DNA of 64,000 nt from a bacterium (GTDB taxonomy: Bacteria > Krumholzibacteriota > Krumholzibacteriia > LZORAL124-64-63). Position numbers and translations under genes: made by a program. This document shows, one piece after another, positions 10,569 through 20,215 of this stretch. Each line of letters starts with the position of its first letter. Position 1 is the first letter of the stretch. Location of the stretch: positions 51,463 to 115,462 of the forward strand of contig JAAEQC010000165.1 of assembly GCA_024231905.1 (NCBI GenBank). The letters are read 5' to 3'. The notes under the pieces were generated by a model. The model searched no databases, was not told the origin of the DNA, and saw only the letters and a program-made list of their open reading frames with translations.

Positions 10569-11519
10569 TTGCGCAAGAGAATGGCACGACTGTCAGGAAC
10601 GGCGGTCATCGCGATCTGCGGCACGCTCCTATGCGGAGGACTCGTGCTCCCGGATACGGCGGCCGCGGTACCAAACGAGACCGGGGCCTGCCTCGACTGC
10701 CACGACGATCGCGGCGCCGACCTGGCCCGGTCCCCCCACGCAGTCTTCGACGCCGAGGCTGCGACCCGCTTGGCCTGCACCGACTGCCACACCGGCGCGT
10801 CCGGTCACTGGCAGGATGATCCCGAAGACCATCCCATGTCCAATCCGGCCCGGCTGGATGCGGCCGCCACGGCGGCCGTCTGCGCCGGCTGCCACGTGAA
10901 CCCGCACCAGGAGAACCAGGCGGGCCTCGGTCCCCACGCGCGCGCCGGCGTGACCTGCACCGACTGCCACCGGGTCCACGGGGCGCGACTCGGCAGCGGG
11001 CTGAAGGGTGAGCAGACGAACCTCTGCTTCGGGTGCCACGGCGCCCAGCGCGCGGAGTTCGCCCGCTCCTCCAGCCACCCGGTGCGCGACGGCGGCTACA
11101 TGACCTGCACCGACTGCCACCTGTCCGGGGACGACGGTCTGGCCCCCCTGACACGCCTCGGCAACAACGAGGCCTGCCTCGGCTGCCACCGGGAATTCCG
11201 GGGACCCTTCCCCCACGACCACCAGGCGGCCGTGGACTACACCACCGAGGAGGGCGGCTGCGTGGCCTGCCACGAGCCCCACGGCTCGCACCTGCCGCGC
11301 CTGCTGAAGCAACCCTACGAGGCGCCCCACTTCCCCCTCTGCTCCCAGTGCCACGTGGTGCCCCTGCACCAGTACAACTCCCAGCACGGGAGCGACTGGG
11401 CCGGGGTGGCCTGCAACGAATGCCACACGGACATCCACGGCTCCTACGAGAGCCGCTTCTACCTGAGCCGGACCCTCGACGCCCAGGGCTGCCTGGCCGC
11501 GGGTTGCCATGCGCGCTAA
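10569..11519 (+). CDS. MtrA/DmsE-type decaheme c-type cytochrome
   Basis: 10 CXXCH motifs plus a terminal CLAAGCH; ORF reported from ATG 10548 but GGAGG at 10556 suggests TTG start at 10569. Confidence 0.88.
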   Translation: MRKRMARLSGTAVIAICGTLLCGGLVLPDTAAAVPNETGACLDCHDDRGADLARSPHAVFDAEAATRLACTDCHTGASGHWQDDPEDHPMSNPARLDAAATAAVCAGCHVNPHQENQAGLGPHARAGVTCTDCHRVHGARLGSGLKGEQTNLCFGCHGAQRAEFARSSSHPVRDGGYMTCTDCHLSGDDGLAPLTRLGNNEACLGCHREFRGPFPHDHQAAVDYTTEEGGCVACHEPHGSHLPRLLKQPYEAPHFPLCSQCHVVPLHQYNSQHGSDWAGVACNECHTDIHGSYESRFYLSRTLDAQGCLAAGCHAR

Positions 11520-11532
11520 GGAGGTGACCGAC

Positions 11533-13092
11533 ATGACACGAACGACACGGATTCTCGTGATCGCGCTGGCCCTGGCGGCCTTCGCCTCGTCTGCCGCCAC
11601 CGCGGTCGACCTGGGCGGGACGATCAAGCTCGGCGGCGTCGTCAAGGATGAGGAAGGCGACCGCAGCACCACGCCCGAGACCTTCGGCTTCGAAGAGGGA
11701 TTCACCTTATCCCAGGTGGACCTGGACGGCAGCCTGGGCCGGCGGAGTTTCTTCCACCTGGACATGCGGGACATCACCCTGCGCAACGGCCGCGCCCGCT
11801 TCGACCTGCGCATGGCCGACGCAGGCCGTCTCTGGTTCCGCTACAACCGGCATCGCCAGGTCTACGACGCGGCGGGCTCGGTCCACAGCGATCGCTTCGA
11901 CTACCGCGGCGGCCTGACGCTCACGCCCACCCGCTGGTTGGATGTCACGGGCAACTACGGCTACCAGGAACGGGACGGCGACCGCCTGTCCCACCCGGAA
12001 CGCACCGCGAGCTTCCTCGGGGCCGGCTACGACTACCAGCTGAACACGGCGCGGGTGGAGGCGGATCTCCACCGGGACGGCCGCCACGCGGTCTTCGCCT
12101 ACGATCACACCAAGTTCTCCGACGCCCAGTCGGCGCTCCACGACCGGCAGGGCCGGCTCTTCAGTGTCCGGTTCAGCGGCACGGACTTCCACTTCGGCGA
12201 CGTCCTGTCCCACCAGCTCAACGTGGACGTGGGCGAGCAGGAACTGCAGACGGCCGGCACGAAGACCATGCTGACGGCCCTGCAGTACCTGGGCACGGTC
12301 CGTCCACGGCGGGATTTCCAGTTCCGCTACCGGCTCTACCTGGGCCGCACCGACGATGAGGCCAGCCACCTGGAGACCGACCTGGTCCGCAACGACTTCG
12401 ACCTGACCTGGTACGGCAAGGCGGGCCAGCTTCACGGTGGCTACGGCTACGTCACCAACGACGACCGCCACCTGACGAGCTACCACGCCTGGCGCCTGGG
12501 CGGCAAGGTCCACTGGGACCGCCGGGTGCGTCTGAAGGCCGACTACGCCAGCAGCGAGAAGACCGAGGACGCTGCGCGCACCCTCCTGCGGGACAGCGAG
12601 GCCCACCGCCTGCGGGTCGGCCTCGAAGGTGATCCCACGGACTACGCCACCGTCGGTGTCGGTTTCCAGGAGCGCGAGCGCGAGTTCCCGCTCCTGGACG
12701 TGGAGGCCAGCGGCCGGCGCTGGCACGCCTTCGGCCGCCTGCACGAGGCCGGCCATGGCGGCCTCTACGTGGACTACGCCTTCAGCGACGACGAGTACAC
12801 GGACCTGGACGGCGGCTTCCAGGCCACCAATCACAGCGTCACCGCGCGCCTGGACCTGGAGTACTTCGACGACCTCTACCTGGCCACCGGCCTGACCTGG
12901 CTGGACGTGGGCCAGGACCTGGACATCGAGAAGTCCATCCTCATGTTCGAGGGCCGCTACGACCTTCTCGAGGACTACTTCGTCGAGGTCAAATACAACG
13001 TCTACAACTACGACGACTACGTGCTCGTCGACCGCTACTACACGGCCAACGTCGTGTGGTTCAACGTCGGCTACCGACTGGCAGTGAACTGA
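11533..13092 (+). CDS. MtrB/PioB-like outer membrane beta-barrel protein
   Basis: Signal peptide; alternating aromatic beta-strand pattern through to C-terminal FNVGYRLAVN; sits directly after decaheme gene. Confidence 0.75.
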   Translation: MTRTTRILVIALALAAFASSAATAVDLGGTIKLGGVVKDEEGDRSTTPETFGFEEGFTLSQVDLDGSLGRRSFFHLDMRDITLRNGRARFDLRMADAGRLWFRYNRHRQVYDAAGSVHSDRFDYRGGLTLTPTRWLDVTGNYGYQERDGDRLSHPERTASFLGAGYDYQLNTARVEADLHRDGRHAVFAYDHTKFSDAQSALHDRQGRLFSVRFSGTDFHFGDVLSHQLNVDVGEQELQTAGTKTMLTALQYLGTVRPRRDFQFRYRLYLGRTDDEASHLETDLVRNDFDLTWYGKAGQLHGGYGYVTNDDRHLTSYHAWRLGGKVHWDRRVRLKADYASSEKTEDAARTLLRDSEAHRLRVGLEGDPTDYATVGVGFQEREREFPLLDVEASGRRWHAFGRLHEAGHGGLYVDYAFSDDEYTDLDGGFQATNHSVTARLDLEYFDDLYLATGLTWLDVGQDLDIEKSILMFEGRYDLLEDYFVEVKYNVYNYDDYVLVDRYYTANVVWFNVGYRLAVN

Positions 13093-13130
13093 TGTTCGGG
13101 ATCGTCCGACCGCCAACAGGAGGCAATACA

Positions 13131-14150
13131 ATGACGGCTGTTCGCAAGACCCTGATGATCATGGCGATTCTGGCGCTGCTGCTGGCGCTCGGCGCTTGCA
13201 CGCGCGAGGTCGAGTACGTGGAGAGCTCCGATCCCGGGCCCAGCTCCTGCATGGATTGCCACGGCGACGACAACCCCGTCGGCCTGATCCAGGCCTCCGC
13301 CCAGTGGGCCAACTCCCACCACGCCAGCGGAGCCAACACCGACCGCAACTACTCCGACTGCTCCGGCTGCCACACCAGCGAGGGCTTTATCGACCGGATC
13401 ACCACCGGCGAACTGGCGCCCGGGTACAACAATCCCACCGCCATCCATTGCTTCACCTGCCACGCCCCCCACACCGAGGGCACTCTGGACCTGCGCGTGA
13501 CAGAGGCCCAGTTCCTCCAGGACGGCACCACCGCCGACATCAACGCCGGCAACCTCTGCGTGTCCTGCCACCAGGCCCGGCGCGACGTGAACACCTACGT
13601 GACCGACGCCGTGACCCTGAACCGCTACTGGGGTCCCCACCACGGCACCCAGGGCGACCTGCTCTTCGCGGGCAACGGTTACGAGTACGACGGCTGGGCC
13701 TACGACGACACCGAAGGCCACCGCACGGTGAACTCCCGCGGCTGCGTGGGCTGCCACTTCGACGGCACCCAGAACTACGTGGTGGGCGGCCACAGCTTCA
13801 ACATGCGCGGCACCGTGGACACGGAGGAGATTCTCAACAAGTCCGTCTGCGAGACCTGCCACGGCGAGATGGACGACTTCGACTACGACGACGTCCAGAC
13901 CGACACCGAGGCCCTGCTCGACGACCTGCGGCAGCTGCTGGTGGGGGCCGGATACCTGGACGGCACCGACCATCCGATGGGCGACGCAACCCCGACCATG
14001 GACGAGGCCGGAGCCGTGTGGAACTTCCTGTTGGTCCACGAGGATCGCAGCCACGGCGTCCACAACCCGGATTACATCGAGGACCTGCTGGAATCGTCCA
14101 TCGACGCCATGGGCGGCGGCTCCAAGCGACTGGCGCGCCTCGGCGACTAG
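13131..14150 (+). CDS. Hexaheme c-type cytochrome lipoprotein
   Basis: Lipobox LALGAC; six CXXCH motifs (CMDCH, CSGCH, CFTCH, CVSCH, CVGCH, CETCH). Confidence 0.82.
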   Translation: MTAVRKTLMIMAILALLLALGACTREVEYVESSDPGPSSCMDCHGDDNPVGLIQASAQWANSHHASGANTDRNYSDCSGCHTSEGFIDRITTGELAPGYNNPTAIHCFTCHAPHTEGTLDLRVTEAQFLQDGTTADINAGNLCVSCHQARRDVNTYVTDAVTLNRYWGPHHGTQGDLLFAGNGYEYDGWAYDDTEGHRTVNSRGCVGCHFDGTQNYVVGGHSFNMRGTVDTEEILNKSVCETCHGEMDDFDYDDVQTDTEALLDDLRQLLVGAGYLDGTDHPMGDATPTMDEAGAVWNFLLVHEDRSHGVHNPDYIEDLLESSIDAMGGGSKRLARLGD

Positions 14151-14177
14151 CACCACCGTTCAATCCCCCGACGCAGT

Positions 14178-14199
14178 GGGCGGGCCTTCGGGCCCGCCC
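14178..14199 (+). terminator. Hairpin terminator of the porin-cytochrome operon
   Basis: GGGCGGGCC-TTCG-GGCCCGCCC, 9 bp perfect stem 27 nt after stop. Confidence 0.65.
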
Positions 14200-14231
14200 T
14201 TCGTCGTTCACGGCGTCCGACGTAATTACTC

Positions 14232-14261
14232 TTGCATCGATCCCTACCCCGCCCCTAACAT
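14232..14261 (+). promoter_or_regulatory. Sigma70-like promoter upstream of candidate ncRNA
   Basis: TTGCAT-N18-TAACAT. Confidence 0.35.
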
Positions 14262-14277
14262 GATCCTGACCGATCCG

Positions 14278-14575
14278 CACGACACGCGGCGCATCCTGAG
14301 CGGGCCTGGGCGGCCCGGGGGAGCGGGCGAGGTGGGGCTCGCCGCGGATGACACGCCCGATGAGGAGGTGATCCAGTGAGTTCTGATAGATGCGGCTTAA
14401 TGGAGGTGGCGTCCCTGCTTTGACGGGACATCTCCCGGCCCTTCGGCTGGCTGTTTTCATCTGAAGAGTTGGAATCTCCCCGAGCGGGGGAACCCAACGC
14501 CACCGAAATTGGCAGACGAGACCTTCGGGTCACAAGGCACCGCCCCGACTTTCGAGCCGGGGCGGTGTCGTTTAC
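14278..14575 (+). ncRNA. Candidate structured RNA, unassigned
   Basis: Several stable stems: CGCGGCG/CGCCGCG, CGGGCC/GGCCCG, GGTGGCGT/ACGCCACC enclosing GTCCC/GGGAC, CCGGCC-CTTC-GGCTGG and GTTGG/CCAAC, then GACC-TTCG-GGTC and a long final hairpin CACCGCCCCG/CGGGGCGGTG. Confidence 0.4.
14541..14570. terminator. Strong hairpin, possible bidirectional terminator
   Basis: CACCGCCCCGACTTTCGAGCCGGGGCGGTG in convergent gap. Confidence 0.5.
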
Positions 14576-14869
14576 GAACGGGAATCCACGGAGCTGGATC
14601 TCCTGGTTGTCCGCCAAGGTGTAGCGCATATGAAATTGTGCTTTCTATATATTACCTAGCTATGCGGTGCGGGATCACCGGGGAGGTCCGTTCAGTACGT
14701 CTTCCTGGCCGTACCTGCAGTCCGGAACCCTGCCGCGCCGGATGTCGAAGGCAAGAAAGAACACGGTGACGAGTTCATCGATATGCACCGCTGCGGTATC
14801 GTTCAAGACCTGCTCCCGGTACGGCTGGAACGTAGAGTCGGCGGGTCCATGCTCCAGCGCATCATCCGA

Positions 14870-15751
14870 TCACTCCCGCCGCGGTACTCGAGCCGCGACA
14901 CGGCCCAGGCCCCATCGCTCTGCGAATTCCTCCAACGGCCCGGACTCGGCCCCGGTGTATCGCATATCCCCGGCCTCCAGTGCGCAGGGCGTTTCGCAGT
15001 CCAACGCCACCAGTTTTCGGCTCAACTCCGCCGCCTCTCGCCCGTCTTCCAGCTTCTTCCTCAGGCCCTTGGCCCCACGCACGGGCAGACTCTCCACCCG
15101 GTCCAGGTCCGCGTACACCGCGTCCAGGTCCGCGAACTCGGCCAGCAGGGCCGTGGCCGCCTTGGGGCCGACGCCGCGCACGCCGGGGATGTTGTCCACC
15201 GCGTCGCCCTTCAGGGCCAGCAGGTCGCCGACCTGGTCCGCGCGCACACCCAGCAGCTCGGGGACGCGTTCGGCGTGCCACCAGTCGTTCTTGGCCAGGT
15301 TGAAGATGCGCACGCCCGGGGCCAGGAGTTGGGCCAGGTCCTTGTCGCCCGAGACGACGACTACCTCGTGGCCCGCCGCGCGCAGGCGGCCGGTGAGGGT
15401 GGCCAGCAGGTCGTCCGCCTCCCATCCGGGACAGATGGCCGTGGCGATGCCCATGCGTTCGACCAGCTCGCGGCCCAGATCGAACTGGGGCACTAGTTCC
15501 AGGGGCGGCGCGCCGCGGTTGGCCTTGTACTCGGGATAGAGATCGTTGCGGAAAGTGTGGGTGCCGGCGTCGAAGCAGCCCACCAGCAGCTGGGGGTCGT
15601 GGTCGGCCAGGAACTTCTGGAGGGTCATGCCCAGACCGAAAACCGCGTTGACGGGCGTGCCGTCCGGAGCGCTCATGGGCCGCATGGCGTAGAAGGCCCG
15701 GAAGAGGTAGGCCATGACGTCGATGAGGAAGGCGGTGGGCTTGGCGGACAT
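14870..15751 (-). CDS. Stand-alone 5'-3' exonuclease (Pol I N-terminal / Xni-like)
   Basis: YLFRAFYA, YKANRG, GWEADDLLAT, SGDKDLAQLL, GDAVDNIPGVRGVGPKAATALL. Confidence 0.9.
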   Translation of the reverse strand: MSAKPTAFLIDVMAYLFRAFYAMRPMSAPDGTPVNAVFGLGMTLQKFLADHDPQLLVGCFDAGTHTFRNDLYPEYKANRGAPPLELVPQFDLGRELVERMGIATAICPGWEADDLLATLTGRLRAAGHEVVVVSGDKDLAQLLAPGVRIFNLAKNDWWHAERVPELLGVRADQVGDLLALKGDAVDNIPGVRGVGPKAATALLAEFADLDAVYADLDRVESLPVRGAKGLRKKLEDGREAAELSRKLVALDCETPCALEAGDMRYTGAESGPLEEFAERWGLGRVAARVPRRE

Positions 15752-15977
15752 GAGGCCTCGAGTCAGGTCGGAGGACGCTGGAACAGGTCATCCAGTATAG
15801 CCTGCCGCCGGGTGATCTGCACCCGTGGCCGGCGGACGGTCACGTCAGTCCTCGAAGTCTCCCAGCACGGGCTGGTCCGTGCTGACGCAGCAGGTCGACC
15901 ACTCGGCCGCCCGGGAAGGTAAAGTCGTAGTCCCATGAATCCGCACAGCTCCGGCGACAGATCCCGTCGCCACCCGG

Positions 15978-17585
15978 TCACGGATTCTTGACGTATGCGT
16001 TGGGCCGCAAGTAGAACCACCAGTTCAACACCAGGCACAGGAAATAGAACACGGCGAATCCGTAGAGCGCGAACTCCGGCGTCGTCGCCTTGATCTGCTC
16101 CCCGAACACCTTCGGAATGATGAACGCTCCATACGCCGCCACGGCCGAGGTCCACCCCAGCACCGGGCCCGCCTGTTCCTCGTCGAATACCACGGCGATG
16201 GTCCGGAAGGTCGATCCGTTGCCCACGCCCGTTGCCGTGAACAGGACGATGAACAGACCGAAGAACGGCCAGAAGTACTGTTCCGGGGTCGCCGATTTGT
16301 AGGCCGCCGACATGTAGTAGGCCACGCCCAAGGCCGAGGCGATCATGACGACGGACACGACCTGCGTAACCTTGGCGCCGCCCACCTTGTCGGAAATCCA
16401 GCCACCGACCGGTCGGATCAACGCACCGATGAAGGGACCCATCCAGGCGAACATCAGGGCGCTCGGTCCGTTGGCATTGACCGCGTCGTGCACCAGGGTC
16501 CCGTCGGGTCCGGGCACATGCGTGAAGCCGAAGATGACCTTGATGGCCAGGGCGAACGCCGCCGAATACCCGATGAACGAGCCGAAAGTCATGGTGTAGA
16601 TGACGGTCATGGCCCAGGTGTGCTTGTTTTCGAAGATCCGGTACTGGCGCTTGAGGTTCGCCTGCAGCTCGCCGCGCGTCAGATAGCGCATCAGCAGCAC
16701 CGTGGCGGCGATGACCACGGGCAGCACGATCCACTTGCTGAGCAGCCCCAGGCCCGTGGGCGCCGGCAACATCACGTAGAGACCCGCCGCGGCCGTCAAG
16801 AAGCCTATCAGCAGCAGCGCCGAGATCCGCAGGAAGGCCACCGCCGGGTTGCCCGGCTTCGGAGTCACCTTGTCGCTGACGAGATTGTTCATGCCGAACC
16901 AGCCGGCGAAGGCCAGTGGCACCAGCAGCAGCAGCCACACGAAACCGGCGTTGTGGATGAATGTCTCGGTTCCCGCGGGAATCTTGCCGATCAGCGTTCC
17001 GCTGGTGTTGACCAGCGTCATCGGCTCGCCGCCGAAGAGCCCGAAAGTCATCACCAGCGGCACGAGGATCTGCATGGTCGTCACACCGAAGTTGCCCAGT
17101 CCCGCGTTCAGACCCAGGGACGTGCCCTGGACCCGCTTGGGGAAGAAGAAGCTGATGTTGGACATGGACGATGCGAAATTGCCGCCGCCGAATCCCGAGA
17201 GCAGGGCCAGCACCTGGTACACCCACAGCGGCGTGCTCTTGTCCTGCAGCGCGAATCCGGTACCGATGGCCGGTATCATCAGCAGGGCCGTGGTGAAGAA
17301 GATGGTGTTGCGCCCCCCGGCGATCCGGATGAAGAAGGTGCTGGGGATGCGCAGAGTCGCGCCGGTCAGGCCGGCGATGGCCGACAGAGTGAACAACTCG
17401 GATTGGGCGAAGGGATAGCCCAGATTGATCATCTGCACCGTGATGATCCCCCAGTACAGCCAGACGGCGAAGCCGCACAACAGGCTGGGAATCGAGATCC
17501 ACAGGTTGCGGTTCGCGATCTTCTTGCCGGACTCCCGCCAGAACTGCTCGTCCTCGACGTCCCACCGATCGATGTTTGCTGGCAT
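15978..17585 (-). CDS. Nitrate/nitrite transporter, NarK family MFS
   Basis: 12-TM MFS, distal in narGHJI operon; MPANIDRWDVEDEQFW start. Confidence 0.85.
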   Translation of the reverse strand: MPANIDRWDVEDEQFWRESGKKIANRNLWISIPSLLCGFAVWLYWGIITVQMINLGYPFAQSELFTLSAIAGLTGATLRIPSTFFIRIAGGRNTIFFTTALLMIPAIGTGFALQDKSTPLWVYQVLALLSGFGGGNFASSMSNISFFFPKRVQGTSLGLNAGLGNFGVTTMQILVPLVMTFGLFGGEPMTLVNTSGTLIGKIPAGTETFIHNAGFVWLLLLVPLAFAGWFGMNNLVSDKVTPKPGNPAVAFLRISALLLIGFLTAAAGLYVMLPAPTGLGLLSKWIVLPVVIAATVLLMRYLTRGELQANLKRQYRIFENKHTWAMTVIYTMTFGSFIGYSAAFALAIKVIFGFTHVPGPDGTLVHDAVNANGPSALMFAWMGPFIGALIRPVGGWISDKVGGAKVTQVVSVVMIASALGVAYYMSAAYKSATPEQYFWPFFGLFIVLFTATGVGNGSTFRTIAVVFDEEQAGPVLGWTSAVAAYGAFIIPKVFGEQIKATTPEFALYGFAVFYFLCLVLNWWFYLRPNAYVKNP

Positions 17586-17652
17586 GTTTCGAAAACTCCT
17601 CACTGGATGATCGGGTTCAGGGATCCTTGTGCCCCCTCGATCCGTACCTTGG

Positions 17653-19449
17653 TTATCCGGCGTCGGCCGGCTCTCGTGCCGGGCGCACCAGACGGTCCAT
17701 CGAAAAGTCCCCGGACCCCCGCCAGAACAGAAGCACCAGCGCGAAGAGTACGAAGATGGCGAATTGCAGGTCCTGGCCGGCTCCGAACAGGCCCGCGGAA
17801 GAGTGGACGAAGATCACTGCTCCGGCCAGGACCACGATGTTGAACGCGGCCGCGATCCGGGTCGCGAAACCCAAGGCCAGGCTGACGCCGCCGACCGCGT
17901 TCGCCAGGACCACGAACCAGGCGACGACCGTCTGGAAATCGCCGAAGCCGGCACCCAACTTGGCCTCGACGGCCGACATGTCCATGATGAAGTAGATGCC
18001 CTTGATGGCCAGAGCCACGCCCAGGAACACCCGCAGCAGGTCCATGGGGGCCGCACCCTTGACGGTGCGCGGGAACGCAGGTACGAGACGTCGGGGGGGG
18101 TGGGCCGCCGCTCTCTGAGCCCGGTCCGCCACCGCCCGGCGGTGTTCTTCGCCGGCTGCGGCCTCGGCCTGCGGCGAGAACGTCACGAACAGCGTGGCGA
18201 ACGAACAGATCAGCACAGCACCGCCGAGGATCAACAGCGCCAGGGGCCACGACAGGGCCTCGCTGCGGAATAGGAAGCCGGCTGCGACGGCACCCATGTT
18301 GCCGCCGGCGCCGACGATGCCGGCCACCGATCCGAGCGCCTTCTTGTTGATGAAAGGAACCACCGAGAACGTGGCTCCCTCGGACATCTGCACGAAGAGG
18401 CTGAACACGATCATGGAGCCGATGGCCACCGGCAGGACGGCCATGCGCGAGAAGAGGATCAGGGCCAAACCCTCGATGAACAAGGCGATGAAGAGCCACC
18501 TGACCCGTCCCTTCAGGCCGCTCCGGTGGCCGAAGCGGTCGCCGATGATACCGCCGGTGGTGCGGGCGAAGATATTCATCAGCCCGAACAGTCCGGCCAC
18601 CAGGCCGGCCGTCTTCAGGCCCAGGTCGAAGTGGTCCATGTAGTAGAGGGCCGCGATGTTGTTGATGGTCAACTCGACACCGAAACAGGCGGCGTAGATC
18701 ACGAACAGCGCCCACACGCGGCGGTCCTTGGCCGCCAGCGCGAACGTGCCGTTGGTCTTCTGCGAACTGCGGAGCTCACCCCTGGCCCGCAGTTCCTTGA
18801 AGTTTCCGTCGGGCAGGTCGGTGGTGAGGAAGTAATAGGCGATGCCCGTCAGGAAACACACTGCGCCGGCGACGACCATCGAGAGTCGCCAACTCCAGAA
18901 GTCGGTGAATCCCAATCCGATGAAGGTGGCGAAGACCAGCGGCATGATCATCTGCGTCACGCCGCCGCCCAGATTGCCCCAACCGGCCGAAGTGGCGTTG
19001 GCCGTGCCCACAACATTCGGAGCGAACATCACCGACGTGTGGTACTGCGTGATGACGAAGGAAGCGCCGATGACGCCGATCCCCAGGCGAAACAGCAGAA
19101 AAGAGGTGTAGTCGTGGGCGAAACCGATGGCCATGACCGGCAACGAACCCACCAGCAGGAGGATCGTGTAGGAGAGCCGCGGCCCGATCTTGTCGCACAA
19201 CCAGCCGATGAGCAGACGGGCCACGATGGTGATCGACACCGAAGCGATGATCGTGTTGCCGATCTGATGCTTGGACAGCATCAACTCCTCGCGGACAACC
19301 GCCATGAGGGGTGCGATACCGAACCAGGCGAAGAAGCACAGGAAGAAGGCGAACCACGACATGTGGAAGGCCCTCATCGGCCGCGTCGAGAGGCTGAACA
19401 GGTCGATCCTTGTTGCCTTGTTCTTGACATCCATTGCGAGGATTCCCAT
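17653..19449 (-). CDS. NarK-family MFS transporter fused in frame to a C-terminal DoxX-like 4-TM domain
   Basis: MFS region (MSWFAFFLCFFAWFGIAPLMAVVREEL) then charged linker and MDLLRVFLGVALAIKGIYFIMDM... Confidence 0.8.
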   Translation of the reverse strand: MGILAMDVKNKATRIDLFSLSTRPMRAFHMSWFAFFLCFFAWFGIAPLMAVVREELMLSKHQIGNTIIASVSITIVARLLIGWLCDKIGPRLSYTILLLVGSLPVMAIGFAHDYTSFLLFRLGIGVIGASFVITQYHTSVMFAPNVVGTANATSAGWGNLGGGVTQMIMPLVFATFIGLGFTDFWSWRLSMVVAGAVCFLTGIAYYFLTTDLPDGNFKELRARGELRSSQKTNGTFALAAKDRRVWALFVIYAACFGVELTINNIAALYYMDHFDLGLKTAGLVAGLFGLMNIFARTTGGIIGDRFGHRSGLKGRVRWLFIALFIEGLALILFSRMAVLPVAIGSMIVFSLFVQMSEGATFSVVPFINKKALGSVAGIVGAGGNMGAVAAGFLFRSEALSWPLALLILGGAVLICSFATLFVTFSPQAEAAAGEEHRRAVADRAQRAAAHPPRRLVPAFPRTVKGAAPMDLLRVFLGVALAIKGIYFIMDMSAVEAKLGAGFGDFQTVVAWFVVLANAVGGVSLALGFATRIAAAFNIVVLAGAVIFVHSSAGLFGAGQDLQFAIFVLFALVLLFWRGSGDFSMDRLVRPAREPADAG

Positions 19450-19492
19450 CGGCAGAAGGCGCGAAGTCAGGGCCCGGCCCGCAGGCCGTCGA

Positions 19493-20215
19493 TCAGTTGT
19501 TCCGCGGCGGGTGCTGGTTCCAGGAACTTTCCGGTCTGCGTACCGTCCGACGGTCCCAGTGCCAGATTACGCGTTGATACGGACGCCACGTGTAGTGGAA
19601 CGGCGCCACGAGAAAGTGGACGAGCCGCGTGAACGGGAACACGAGCACGATCAGGAATGCCGCGATGATGTGCAGTTTGACCACCAGCGGCATGGCCGAG
19701 ACCGCCGTCGTTTGCGGGTCCAGGCGGAAGATCGACCACAGGTACGGAGACAGGTCCGAGGCGAACCACGACGAGCCCCACCGGTAACCGACCGCGATCC
19801 AACAACCCAGGACCACCTGTACGAGCAGCAGCCATTCGATGACCTGATCCATGCGGTTGGTGACGACCTTCAGGCGCTCGTTGGTCAAACGCCTGTACAG
19901 CAGCAGGACCAGTCCCACCAGTACGCAGAGGGCGAAGGCCAATCCCGTCATCTCGAGAATGAGCAGGCGAAGCGGGCGGCTATTCCAGGCCAGGATGCCG
20001 CGGGGCACCAGGAACGCCGTCAGGTGGCCGAGGAAGACCACGAGGATTCCCCAGTGGAAGGGAATGACGCCCCAGAACAGCCGGTTCCCCTCGAGGAACT
20101 GCGAGGACAACGACGAGTACTGGAACTTCAGCGACCGGTACTTGAAGATCGTCCCCACCAGGAACACCGACAGCGCTGCGTAGGGCAGGGCGACGAAGAG
20201 GAAGTTGTTCAACAT
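19493..20215 (-). CDS. narI: Respiratory nitrate reductase gamma subunit
   Basis: MLNNFLFVALPYAAL; heme His pairs in FHWGILVVFLGHL and KLHIIAAFL...RLVHF. Confidence 0.92.
   Translation of the reverse strand: MLNNFLFVALPYAALSVFLVGTIFKYRSLKFQYSSLSSQFLEGNRLFWGVIPFHWGILVVFLGHLTAFLVPRGILAWNSRPLRLLILEMTGLAFALCVLVGLVLLLYRRLTNERLKVVTNRMDQVIEWLLLVQVVLGCWIAVGYRWGSSWFASDLSPYLWSIFRLDPQTTAVSAMPLVVKLHIIAAFLIVLVFPFTRLVHFLVAPFHYTWRPYQRVIWHWDRRTVRRPESSWNQHPPRNN

Noticed and set aside
14505-14525. tRNA-Leu-like D-arm string GAAATTGGCAGACG
   Set aside because: No matching acceptor, anticodon or T arm around it; not a tRNA, treated as part of the ncRNA candidate
15863-15884. CAGCACGG/CCGTGCTG hairpin downstream of narK
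   Set aside because: Could be a weak terminator but has no T-tract and lies within a noncoding gap; insufficient support to call
15763-17565. 600-aa minus-strand ORF overlapping narK
   Set aside because: Alternative frame of the NarK gene; Arg/Gly/His-rich composition
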